From Desulfobacterales bacterium (GTDB taxonomy: Bacteria; Desulfobacterota; Desulfobacteria; Desulfobacterales; JAUCGF01): a DNA stretch of 13,919 bases. Location: the NCBI GenBank assembly GCA_029940345.1, contig JAOZRC010000068.1:1-13919 (forward strand), given 5' to 3'. Every line of letters starts with the position of its first letter. Position 1 is the stretch's first letter. Of the stretch, positions 7,607 through 13,919 are shown piece after piece. A program made the translations under genes and the position numbers. The notes beneath the pieces are model-generated. The model saw nothing but the letters and a program-made list of their open reading frames with translations, made no database searches and was not told where the DNA came from.

Positions 7607-7670
7607 TTTCAGACGCCCTCCTTTATAATTCGTTATTCGTTCTATGATTATCAATAATCCTATGCCACAC

Positions 7671-8969
7671 TCAGGTCTCAAGGATCGGAAATGTATTGGC
7701 GCCTTGTGGCATGACCGTAATTTTGGGTGAATTACTGCCACACTTCACATACGCCATTGCCAAAGCTTCGTCTATGTCAGCCACCCCTTGAACACCGGCC
7801 TGTCGAGCCAATTCGATGTTCTCTTTTCGGGTAACCATGATGATATGGCCTTGGTCAGCATACTCCAATTGACGCACCGCCACCCACCCTGAAATGAGGT
7901 AATTGGCCCGCACCGCCTTCTCCATATCCAAAAAGGTGGGATATTTGAACCAGTCGAAGAACTCAGCAGGCTCTTTGATATCCGGACACTCCGCCAGGAG
8001 GATGGTAACACCTCCCTGTTTCATGGCGTAAACCGCATTGTCGATGGTCTTTTGGGATTGGTAAAGGTTGATATCTTTAGGGTGGCCGCCGGCCGAGGCG
8101 ATAACGATGTCGGCCTGTTCTTGAATCGCCACTCCGAATATCTCATCCACCATCCGGGTGGCCTGTTGCCATGCCGAGACCCAATTGCCGGCAAAAATGC
8201 CGGTAATGTCACCATCCAGATTGGGGACCACATTGACGATGAAGTCGGGCTTTAGAAATGCCGCGGCGTCCATCATGTCTTCGTGGGCCGGATTGCCGGC
8301 AGTCTTCATGTTGGCGGCTAAAGGGTTGGAGCCCTTGCCAACGGTCTTTTCCATGGCCCATAGATGGCTTTGCTGAATGGTCTTGAGCGAAGACACCCCT
8401 GGCAAGATACTTTTCCGACCGCCGCCATAACCCACCATGTAGTGGTAGATGACCCCACCGGTAAGAATGACCCGATCGGCTTCGGCCACGACGCGGTTGA
8501 AGGCCACTTCCGTTCCACGGCTGGTTTTGCCGTAGTAGATCATGTTGTCTGTGTCCCAGGCGTTGTGGTTGATTATGCGGACGCGCTGGCAAATCTCTTT
8601 AGTGCATAACTCCGCCAACTCCTCGGCCGTGTTCTGGCGATGGGCCCCGACGGCGATGATGACCGTTATGTCCTCATCGTTAATACCGGCTTCATTCAGA
8701 CTGTCAATCAGGATCGGCAACGTGAGATCGTTGCGCTGCCAGCTACGGGTGATGTCGCTGACCGTGATAGCCACCGTTTCACCCGCTTTGACGATTTCGC
8801 TCAACGGCGGACTGTCAATGGGGTGGGCCAGGGCATATCGATAGGCGGTGGACAGGTCCTCCGGCGGCGTGCGATTGATTCCTACGAGTTCGTAGAGAAG
8901 CTGTTTCTTTGGGATTAAAAAGGTCGCCGTTCCTTTACCGATTTTCAGTTCGAAATGTATATCCGTCAT
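7671..8969 (-). CDS. larA: LarA-type nickel-dependent lactate racemase family protein (DUF2088)
   Basis: About 432 residues that match the lactate racemase LarA family. In Lactiplantibacillus LarA the nickel-pincer cofactor is bound through Lys184 with His200, and His108 and His174 act as general acid/base. The matching residues are all present; numbering here is from an alternative GTG 24 nt upstream. They are D80 and R83 (SDITR), H118 (GAHRQNT), H184 (YHYMVGYGG), K194 (GGGRKSILPG), H210 (QQSHLW), and Q312/K315 (NLYQSQK). Homologues racemise or epimerise various 2-hydroxyacids, so the substrate need not be lactate. No larB, larC or larE is in the window, so cofactor would have to be made elsewhere. 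The start is the ATG at 8969; a GTG at 8993 is possible, and both have weak ribosome-binding sites. It leads the run, 64 bp before the lipoprotein gene. Confidence 0.9.
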   Translation of the reverse strand: MTDIHFELKIGKGTATFLIPKKQLLYELVGINRTPPEDLSTAYRYALAHPIDSPPLSEIVKAGETVAITVSDITRSWQRNDLTLPILIDSLNEAGINDEDITVIIAVGAHRQNTAEELAELCTKEICQRVRIINHNAWDTDNMIYYGKTSRGTEVAFNRVVAEADRVILTGGVIYHYMVGYGGGRKSILPGVSSLKTIQQSHLWAMEKTVGKGSNPLAANMKTAGNPAHEDMMDAAAFLKPDFIVNVVPNLDGDITGIFAGNWVSAWQQATRMVDEIFGVAIQEQADIVIASAGGHPKDINLYQSQKTIDNAVYAMKQGGVTILLAECPDIKEPAEFFDWFKYPTFLDMEKAVRANYLISGWVAVRQLEYADQGHIIMVTRKENIELARQAGVQGVADIDEALAMAYVKCGSNSPKITVMPQGANTFPILET

Positions 8970-9245
8970 AACAATTTTCCGTATCCTGTTCACAAATTAT
9001 GGCCAGGTGCAGTTCCGGAGTGCGAAAATTATGTTTTTCGCATGGGCCTGAATCCGTGGAACAGAACGTTATATCAGCGAAAGACCGTTCCGCTCCGTTC
9101 CTCCGCTCTGCTTAACTTTCGCACTTTTTATTTGGCCATTACCATCTAATTTGAATAGAATGCAATTTCCCTTCCCGTTGATAAACAGCGTAACAAGGTT
9201 TTTCACACCTATTTTTCGATAAACGAATATAAACCGGAGTCACTT
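8970..9245. other. Intergenic stretch with a loose inverted repeat
   Basis: AGTGCGAAAATTA (9019-9031) pairs with TAACTTTCGCACT (9113-9125) with one mismatch, bounding about 107 bp. No coding frame looks real. It separates the LarA run from the toxin gene; a promoter for larA could lie here but I cannot place one. Confidence 0.4.
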
Positions 9246-9590
9246 TTATAATAATGCCAGACTCAATTTAATGGCTCTATCGACATCATCCATTCTATCT
9301 TTGTCAAGCCGCCCCAGACACTTTTCCAATCTCTCTTTTGCGGCAGTAAGTATCTGGTTTGTTTTTATGATCGAAGAACGGTCAAGTCCGCCTTCGGGGG
9401 GATTAACCTCGACGTTCATCGGATAAATCTTCATAGAGCTTGAAATCGATGCCACAATCGTTGTTGACGCCTTTTCGTTGCCAATATCATTCTGAATCAC
9501 CAGCGCAGGCCGCCTGCCAGCCTGTTCACTTCCTCTGGCAGGATTCCAGTTAACAAGCCACACATCACCGCGTTTGGGAAAATCATTCAT
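9246..9590 (-). CDS. MazF/PemK-type toxin (ribosome-independent mRNA interferase family)
   Basis: This 114-residue protein has the full MazF/PemK pattern: PKRGDVWLVNW at the start, GSEQAGRRPALVIQND (20-35), TTIVASISS (43-51), then LDRSSIIKTNQI and KERLEKCLGRLDKDRM. In the family an Arg in GxRP (here Arg27) and a Thr in the following AxIT act in RNA cleavage; here the second is Ser50 (VASIS). Product length is typical. The start ATG overlaps the antitoxin stop (ATGA), so translation is coupled. The cleavage sequence is unknown. Confidence 0.92.
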   Translation of the reverse strand: MNDFPKRGDVWLVNWNPARGSEQAGRRPALVIQNDIGNEKASTTIVASISSSMKIYPMNVEVNPPEGGLDRSSIIKTNQILTAAKERLEKCLGRLDKDRMDDVDRAIKLSLALL

Positions 9591-9820
9591 TGCACGATCT
9601 CTCTTTGAGCTTGAAAAGCAGTATCCGCAAAGGCTTTATCTTCTTCAGCCATTTCTTGATATCCTTTCGCCATAAGCGCCTCGGTCTCCATTTTTAGCCA
9701 CAATCTGAAAGCCTCCTGGGCGAGTTGACTCTTAGCCATTTTATATGTTCTTGCTGCTTTTTCGATGGCTGCATCAAGGTCTTGATCAATAGTCAGACTG
9801 ACTTTTCTTTTAGTTCTCAT
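9587..9820 (-). CDS. Ribbon-helix-helix MazE-like antitoxin
   Basis: This 77-residue protein begins MRTKRKVSLTIDQDLDAAIE, a basic beta-strand that inserts into DNA, followed by two helices (about 13-45). An acidic Ala/Glu/Gln-rich tail with GYQEMAEEDKAFADTAF follows, typical of toxin-binding antitoxin tails. I start at the ATG at 9820 because GGAG lies 6 nt upstream; the ATG at 9832 would include that site as codons and has no ribosome-binding site of its own. It precedes and overlaps the toxin by 4 nt. Such antitoxins usually repress their own promoter. Confidence 0.88.
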   Translation of the reverse strand: MRTKRKVSLTIDQDLDAAIEKAARTYKMAKSQLAQEAFRLWLKMETEALMAKGYQEMAEEDKAFADTAFQAQREIVQ

Positions 9821-9843
9821 TTTATACTCCATTTATTCATATA

Positions 9844-9880
9844 ATTATACGACAATAAATTGTATAATTCATATTGTCAA
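9844..9880 (-). promoter_or_regulatory. Candidate promoter/operator of the toxin-antitoxin pair
   Basis: Upstream of the antitoxin the minus strand has TTGACA (9880-9875) with TATTGT 17 nt downstream (9857-9852), and a TATAAT closer to the gene (9849-9844). The arms AATTATAC and GTATAATT (9843-9850 and 9862-9869) form a palindrome over this region, which fits an autoregulatory operator. This is inferred only from position and sequence. Confidence 0.35.
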
Positions 9881-9884
9881 TTGT

Positions 9885-10098
9885 AATCACTTACCTTTCG
9901 CTTATTTTTTCTTGTGTATTTCAATTAACTAACCACAATATATTGTGGTAATTAGCCGAAAAGTTGCTATTCTGACAGGGTTTTATTGATATCAACTTAG
10001 TTACAAAAGTTTGCCTTGTGTTTGTTGTTTAGCATACATACAATATATTGTGGTTTAATTAAAAAAACAATTTTAAAATGGGCGAAAGGCAAGTAATC
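9885..10098. repeat. Large AT-rich imperfect palindrome with ACCACAATATATTGTGGT core
   Basis: AATCACTTACCTTTCGC (9885-9901) pairs with GCGAAAGGCAAGTAATC (10082-10098) at 14 of 17 positions. Further in, AATTAACTAACCACAATATATTG near 9923 is mirrored by CAATATATTGTGGTTTAATT at 10041-10060. A perfect 18-bp palindrome ACCACAATATATTGTGGT lies at 9932-9949. No gene is visible. The stretch sits between the toxin-antitoxin pair and the transporter; it may be a MITE remnant or a set of operator-like sites. Confidence 0.6.
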
Positions 10099-10123
10099 AG
10101 CTTTTTTTTATTTGTATTCGGCG

Positions 10124-11113
10124 CTAATCATTTTGGGATTTGATCCGTTCGACCCAATAGCCGTCCATCACCAAATGCACGATATGATGAATGACGCACA
10201 CGGCTAAGGCGATGCCATACTGAGGAAAAAGAGACACCTGCAAAATTATTGATAAAGACAGCGTTTTTTGACCGCCCATGAATAAAATACTCTCCCAGTT
10301 TCCTTTTTCACGGCGGCAGACCCGGATCAAGCCCCATCCCCAAATCAGCAGAATTCCATGAAAGACAAAAACTGACACGATAATCAGACCGACCGTGTAT
10401 CCACTGTTTAACAATATGCTGCGGGTTTGCGAAAGGGCGATCCAAACAATAAAAATGATCAAACCCTGATTGACAATATTTAATTTGGAGCCGATACGTT
10501 CATATAGAGTATTCCATAAAAATTTTATAAGCAAGCCTCCGGCCAGCGGCAGAACAACCAAAAGGAATATTTTGAGCATCATCGCCGTCCTGTCGATGGT
10601 TAGCGACGCTGATTCACCAATGATTCGCAGTAGAAAGGTTAAGGTGTAAGGAATGGTAAAAACGGCCGCACTATTGGCGATGATCGTGATGACCAGAGCA
10701 TGCGCCGCATTGCCACCCGCTTCCGCTGTCATAACCACACCGCTGCTCAATGTTGAAGGCATGACAGCCACAAGAAACAGACCGATAATAATTCCGGTGT
10801 CCAGCGGGAACTGACCGAACAACGCCGCTGTCAAAGGTGCAATGACAAAAATGATAAAGGCGGCCAGCAATATACCTTTTACATCGGTAAAACCTAGCCT
10901 CAATTGTTCCGGCGTGAGCGCCAAACCAGTAAAAATAAATATAAAAATAATTACCAGATCGGGTGCATGGCGTTGTTTGAGCCAATTTCCCCAACCGGCT
11001 AATATCAGCGTGTGATCTGCCACGGTGATTAAACTGACAGCGCCTAGTCCAACCATGAACCAATATTTTTTTATTAATCTGAGACACTGCGGCCCAATTG
11101 AACCCGTTTCCAT
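10124..11113 (-). CDS. SBF-like (SLC10A7-type) sodium/bile acid symporter family transporter
   Basis: This 329-residue protein has about ten hydrophobic segments. It has the markers of the SBF-like branch (PF13593), known from SLC10A7 and bacterial relatives: FIFTGLALTPEQLRLG (59-74), VMPSTLSSGVVMTAEAGGNAA (118-138 region) and FMGGQKTLSLSI (278-289). Both discontinuous-helix regions, SSGV...GGNA and GGQKT, are intact. It probably moves an organic anion or a sterol-like substrate with Na+, but no substrate can be named. The ATG is preceded by AGGGA 5 nt upstream. Upstream lies the 103-bp tandem repeat, and the REC-PAS remnant ends in it. Confidence 0.82.
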   Translation of the reverse strand: METGSIGPQCLRLIKKYWFMVGLGAVSLITVADHTLILAGWGNWLKQRHAPDLVIIFIFIFTGLALTPEQLRLGFTDVKGILLAAFIIFVIAPLTAALFGQFPLDTGIIIGLFLVAVMPSTLSSGVVMTAEAGGNAAHALVITIIANSAAVFTIPYTLTFLLRIIGESASLTIDRTAMMLKIFLLVVLPLAGGLLIKFLWNTLYERIGSKLNIVNQGLIIFIVWIALSQTRSILLNSGYTVGLIIVSVFVFHGILLIWGWGLIRVCRREKGNWESILFMGGQKTLSLSIILQVSLFPQYGIALAVCVIHHIVHLVMDGYWVERIKSQND

Positions 11114-11127
11114 AAAATTCCCTTTGA

Positions 11128-11333
11128 TATATACTTGGCACGGTCATAATTGGTGATTTTGAAATATGTCTTAAGCCTATGAATTAAGGCATTGATCAAA
11201 TATAAAATCACCAATTATGGCCTTCATGAGTATATACTTGGCACGGTCATAATTGGTGATTTTGAAATATGTCTTACGCCTATGAATTAAGGTATTGATC
11301 AATTATAAAATCACCAATTATGGCCTTCGCGAG
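11128..11333. repeat. Two tandem 103-bp units, each an 81-bp hairpin
   Basis: Units 11128-11230 and 11231-11333 are direct repeats differing at only a few positions. Each contains GGTCATAATTGGTGATTTT (11142-11160 and 11245-11263) facing AAAATCACCAATTATGGCC (11204-11222 and 11307-11325), 18 of 19 paired. A third unit begins (TATA) at 11334 but stops. The second unit's right arm carries the stop codon of the REC-PAS gene. The lack of spacers and the palindromic units argue against CRISPR; this is a tandem MITE or structural repeat. Confidence 0.85.
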
Positions 11334-12166
11334 TATAGTTTCCCGATAGCTTCAACTTTCTGAGCCTGGCGGTATTGTTCCTCGATCTGGGCTTTTTCCT
11401 GTTCAGCCCGTTTACGTTCGGTGATATCAATTACAAAACACATGGAGGCGTGTCGGCCTTCCCAAATAATACTGATGCCTCTGACTTCAACCCATTTTTC
11501 ATTTCCTGAAACGTCGAAAATTCTATGCACTAATAATTCTTCAGTAGTTTCACCTTGTTTACGGGCGGATACTCGATTGTCACATGCCATCCGATCATCG
11601 GGATGAACGAATTCATATATTTTCCCTGATAAAATCCTTTCCCGTGTTGTATTAAATATTTCAGCCCCGCGTTGGTTGACATAACAATAGGAGTCGTCTT
11701 GAATGACAAAAATTCCCTCCGTGGCATTTTCCACAACCTGCCGATACTTGATCTCACTCTCCCGCAACGCTTCCTCCGCCAGCTTCAGTTTGTTCTCATT
11801 TTTAATCTTGTTGTCAACTCTCCTGATCACCCCAGGCAGTTTATTTAGAAAGTTCGTATCCTTAACGACATAGTCCCTGGCACCGAGTTTCATCATCTCG
11901 GCGGCTATGCGTTCGTCGCCCAGACCGGTGGAGACGATAAAGTCAGGCATCGGCCGCACTCGTTTCTTCAACTCCTTGATCAATTCTTTTCCGTTCATAT
12001 CGGGAAGGCCATAATCCAACACCATCAAGTAAGGTGAATGGTCTTCCAACAAAGACATGGCCTCACCCGCGGTTTGCACGACGGTGGTTTCATACCCGCA
12101 CCCTTCGATTTTTTTTTTGAGCAGTTGGGATATTCCGGCATCATTTTCAATAATGAGTATTGTCAT
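11318..12166 (-). CDS. REC-PAS protein, truncated histidine kinase remnant
   Basis: This 282-residue protein has a receiver domain at 1-120: phospho-acceptor Asp51 in VLDYGLPDMNG, switch Thr80, Lys102. A PAS domain follows (about 141-250, ending DITERKRAEQEKAQ), then RQAQKVEAIGKL, the lead-in to a HisKA H-box. The expected next motif (xGGIAHDFNN type) is absent; the frame reads YSRRP and stops inside the 103-bp repeat. So the kinase half has been lost at the repeat boundary. Residue 8 is Asn where most receivers, and its paralogue next door, have Asp; this could weaken Mg2+ binding. A REC-PAS stub might still be made, but it cannot phosphorylate. Paralogous to the next gene. Confidence 0.78.
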   Translation of the reverse strand: MTILIIENDAGISQLLKKKIEGCGYETTVVQTAGEAMSLLEDHSPYLMVLDYGLPDMNGKELIKELKKRVRPMPDFIVSTGLGDERIAAEMMKLGARDYVVKDTNFLNKLPGVIRRVDNKIKNENKLKLAEEALRESEIKYRQVVENATEGIFVIQDDSYCYVNQRGAEIFNTTRERILSGKIYEFVHPDDRMACDNRVSARKQGETTEELLVHRIFDVSGNEKWVEVRGISIIWEGRHASMCFVIDITERKRAEQEKAQIEEQYRQAQKVEAIGKLYSRRP

Positions 12167-12186
12167 GGCATCACCTTTTATTTGGT

Positions 12187-12993
12187 TTAGGTTGTGGGAA
12201 TGGTTCGGGCTACGAATCCTCTCGTTTTCTTTCTCCCAGCGCCTGACCCAGGGCGGCCTTCAGCTCCACCCTGCTGTACGGCTTGTGCAAAATTGCCTGG
12301 GGCCGCTCGTCGCGCTCCCCTTCCCACACGATGCATTGTCTTGCCACCGGTTATGGAGGTATATTCATTTTCGAATATTGATGCCTGGCCTGACAAAGCC
12401 TTTTTGATCGCAACGCGCATTTCGGGCGTACTTTGCCGCGCGGTATTGAAACCGATCAGATTTTCCCTGGATGATCCCATGAGTTGAATAAATTTATCGT
12501 TGAAGTCCATTATGGTTCCCTCGGAATCAAATCGAATGATACCCAAGGGGGAGTTCTCGAAGATGATCCTGTGGCGTCGTTCGCTTTCCCGCAGATGTTC
12601 CTCCGCGCACTTCAATTTATTTTCATTTTCAATCGCTTGGTCAACTCTCCTTACAACCTCGGGCAAAATATCCAGAAAGTGCGCATCCTTTACGATATAA
12701 TCCCTGGCGCCTAGTTTCATCATGTCAACGGCAACACGCTCATCACCCTGACCGGTGGAAACGATAAAATCTGGCAGGGGTTGCTTTTTTTGCTTTAACA
12801 CTTCGATCAACTCCTTGCCGTTCATATCGGGAAGACCGTAATCCAGCACCATCAGAAAAGGCGAATGGACTTCCAACCAGGCAAGCGCATCACTGGCGGA
12901 TTTGACACAGTCGGTTTCATACCCACGCTCTTCCAATTTATCTTTAAGCAGTTCGGCTATTCCGGCATCATCTTCAATGATAAGTATTGTCAT
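12187..12993 (-). pseudogene. REC-PAS hybrid kinase remnant with internal deletion and frame change
   Basis: The 268-codon frame has a full receiver at 1-120 (Glu7, Asp8, Asp51, Thr80, Lys102) that is close to the paralogous protein at 11318-12166. A PAS domain follows from about 138 and stops near residue 219 (SITGGKTMH). The remaining 48 residues are unusual and Arg/Gly-rich because the frame is wrong. In the +1 frame the same DNA encodes a genuine receiver tail (see 12210-12329). The centre (rest of PAS, HisKA, ATPase, most of a C-terminal receiver) is missing, so this is a deleted hybrid kinase joined out of frame. Confidence 0.7.
12210..12329 (-). pseudogene. Out-of-frame receiver-domain tail of the deleted hybrid kinase
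   Basis: The +1 frame reads VWEGERDERPQAILHKPYSR, then VELKAALGQALGERKREDS and TAG. The ILHKPYS...L..AL..AL pattern is the classic end of a receiver: the conserved Lys-Pro followed by helix 5. It gives direct evidence that this locus once encoded a REC-PAS-kinase-REC protein. The junction with the REC-PAS frame lies between about 12330 and 12345. Confidence 0.65.
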
Positions 12994-13020
12994 GGCATTA
13001 ATTACCTTCTATTCGGATAT

Positions 13021-13112
13021 TATAGTATTCCAATTTTGGTTTTTCTTGGCGGTACAAGCAAACTGAAGTTTGCACTCCTTTATTTTGGAAAAACCAAAAT
13101 TGGATTAGTATA
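13021..13112. repeat. 92-bp hairpin repeat
   Basis: TATAGTATTCCAATTTTGG at 13021-13039, within a 24-nt arm, faces 13089-13112 at 22 of 24 positions. An inner stem GCAAAC/GTTTGC occupies 13058-13073. It sits between the response regulator gene and the REC-PAS remnant, and could also serve as a transcription terminator. The arm start recurs at 286-301. Confidence 0.75.
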
Positions 13113-13123
13113 AATCATCGCTG

Positions 13124-13555
13124 TTATATTTTTACAATCTGAACGAACAGCCCTAAGCATCTCAAGGTCTCAGCAAATTTACCGAAATCCACGGGCTTGG
13201 TTATATATGCATTGCATCCGAATTTATAACACTGTTCAACCTCCCTGGGGTCGTCGGTCGTGGTGAGCATCATCACCGGAATCTCTTTCAATTCCTTACT
13301 GCCCTTCATTCTTTTTAATACTTCAACACCATCCATTTTGGGCATATTAATATCAAGCAGCAACAGGTAGGCTTTGCTTTTGTCCAATACTTCCCTGTCC
13401 CCTGTTCCCGATAAAAAATTCCAGACCTCTTGGCCGTTTGAAAATCGAATCATTTGGTTACACACACCGGATTCTTCCAATCCCTCTTTAATAAGTTCGG
13501 CGTGTCCGTCATCATCTTCCGCGATCAGGATGATCATCTTTTTGTAACCCTCCAT
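13124..13555 (-). CDS. CheY/Rcp1-like single-domain response regulator
   Basis: This 143-residue protein is a receiver domain only. Acidic pair Glu13/Asp14 (IAEDDDG), phospho-acceptor Asp68 (LLLLDINMPKMDG), switch Thr98/99 (MMLTTTDDP) and Lys120-Pro121 (ITKPVD) are all intact, so it should be phosphorylatable. The larger loop before the acceptor Asp (NFLSGTGDREVLDKSKAY) fits Rcp1-like regulators, which normally pair with phytochrome-like or PAS kinases. No output domain is present. The ATG at 13555 has AAGGAG about 9 nt upstream; an internal ATG at 13537 is a weaker alternative. It is upstream of the two REC-PAS remnants in the same direction; its kinase is not in view. Confidence 0.9.
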   Translation of the reverse strand: MEGYKKMIILIAEDDDGHAELIKEGLEESGVCNQMIRFSNGQEVWNFLSGTGDREVLDKSKAYLLLLDINMPKMDGVEVLKRMKGSKELKEIPVMMLTTTDDPREVEQCYKFGCNAYITKPVDFGKFAETLRCLGLFVQIVKI

Positions 13556-13584
13556 TTCAATGTACTCCTTTATACTATTATTCT

Positions 13585-13752
13585 CTAAGAGCCTGTTTGA
13601 AAAATCTTAAATCGGCTGCAAAAGCGTGAGAGCGGTTCTGATTTCCGCAAATTTCATGGCAATAGGCCGGCTATTCCCTTAAAATTTGCGAAAATCAGCC
13701 CTCGCTCTCACACTTTTTCGCTTCGATCACGACTTTCCAAACAGGCTCTAAG
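13585..13752. mobile_element. 158-bp MITE-like palindrome with CTAAG target duplication
   Basis: The element starts AGCCTGTTTG at 13590 and ends CAAACAGGCT at 13747. It is flanked by the direct repeat CTAAG on both sides (13585-13589 and 13748-13752). The interior is one long imperfect palindrome: GCGTGAGAGCGG and ATTTCCGCAAATTT on the left mirror AAATTTGCGAAAATCAG and CGCTCTCACAC on the right. There is no coding capacity. It matches a non-autonomous insertion mobilised by an outside transposase; the family is not named. Confidence 0.75.
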
Positions 13753-13795
13753 CAGGACAGCTTGGGGTTTAAGTAACCATGGGGCAATCATACAA

Positions 13796-13865
13796 GGTCG
13801 GGTTAGCGCAGCGTAACCCGACGTCAGGGCCGATTTTTGTCGGGTTACGCTACGCTAATCCGACC
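13796..13865. repeat. 70-bp GTCGGGTTAGCG palindrome
   Basis: Arms 13796-13822 and 13839-13865 pair at 25 of 27 positions with a 16-nt loop. GTCGGGTTACGCTACGC-type palindromes are widespread in proteobacterial intergenic DNA. The remainder to the window end shows no gene. Confidence 0.8.
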
Positions 13866-13919
13866 TACAACTGCTGCGAAAAAGGCAGGGCGTGAACGGT
13901 TACACACACACATGTTTAC

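Noticed and set aside
7607..7670. Terminator between LarA and the lipoprotein gene
   Set aside because: Only a tiny GATTATCAATAATC palindrome is present with no GC-rich stem or T-run, so read-through is more likely.
8209..8592. 127-codon minus-strand ORF
   Set aside because: It is a shifted-frame shadow of LarA, which has all catalytic residues in the main frame.
8970..9245. Riboswitch or nickel-responsive site upstream of larA
   Set aside because: No recognisable aptamer or NikR-like GTATGA...TCATAC site is visible.
11128..11333. CRISPR array
   Set aside because: Units are 103 bp, directly adjacent, internally palindromic and have no variable spacers or cas genes.

Overview
The window reads as accessory DNA from a Gram-negative bacterium, most likely a Desulfobacterota (delta-proteobacterial) or similar repeat-rich genome. 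This is inferred from the sigma-54-type regulator tail, the lipobox lipoprotein, an AAA-ATPase-like/PD-(D/E)XK gene, REC-PAS signalling proteins and dense GTAGGGTGGGC-type and GTCGGGTT-type palindromes. No rRNA, tRNA or marker gene is present, so the taxonomic guess is weak.

Layout. Positions 3-92 (+) hold the last 29 codons of a sigma-54 response regulator. Positions 93-1363 have no gene but carry nested palindromes, including a 410-bp module bounded by a perfect 22-bp inverted repeat (791-1200). An AAA-ATPase-like/PD-(D/E)XK protein is at 1364-2929 (+). It lies between 30-bp inverted repeats (541-570 and 2935-2964), and those are flanked outside by GTAGGGTGGGC hairpins. A broken coding scrap lies at 3159-3281 (-).

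Positions 3311-8969 (-) are a co-directional run. In transcription order it is a LarA-type nickel-pincer racemase homologue, a large lipoprotein with a coiled-coil-like middle, a four-repeat DUF350 membrane protein, a 30-codon ORF, and a membrane-anchored spermidine synthase-like protein. The last three proteins look like an envelope/polyamine module of the YjfL type; LarA heads the run and all its catalytic residues are present.

A MazEF/PemIK-type toxin-antitoxin pair follows (9246-9820, -), with AT-rich palindromic DNA upstream. Next is an SLC10A7-like (SBF-like) transporter (10124-11113, -). Positions 11128-13555 (-) hold a CheY-like response regulator and two paralogous REC-PAS genes that look like decayed hybrid histidine kinases. 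One is cut off just before its H-box by a 103-bp tandem hairpin repeat. The other has lost its centre and is joined out of frame to the tail of a C-terminal receiver. The window ends in a 158-bp MITE-like palindrome with a CTAAG duplication and another palindrome.

Two things deserve most attention. One is the LarA/lipoprotein/DUF350/SpeE-like gene run with its small overlapping ORF. The other is the IR-bounded nuclease-like gene with nested palindromes, which could be a non-autonomous mobile unit.
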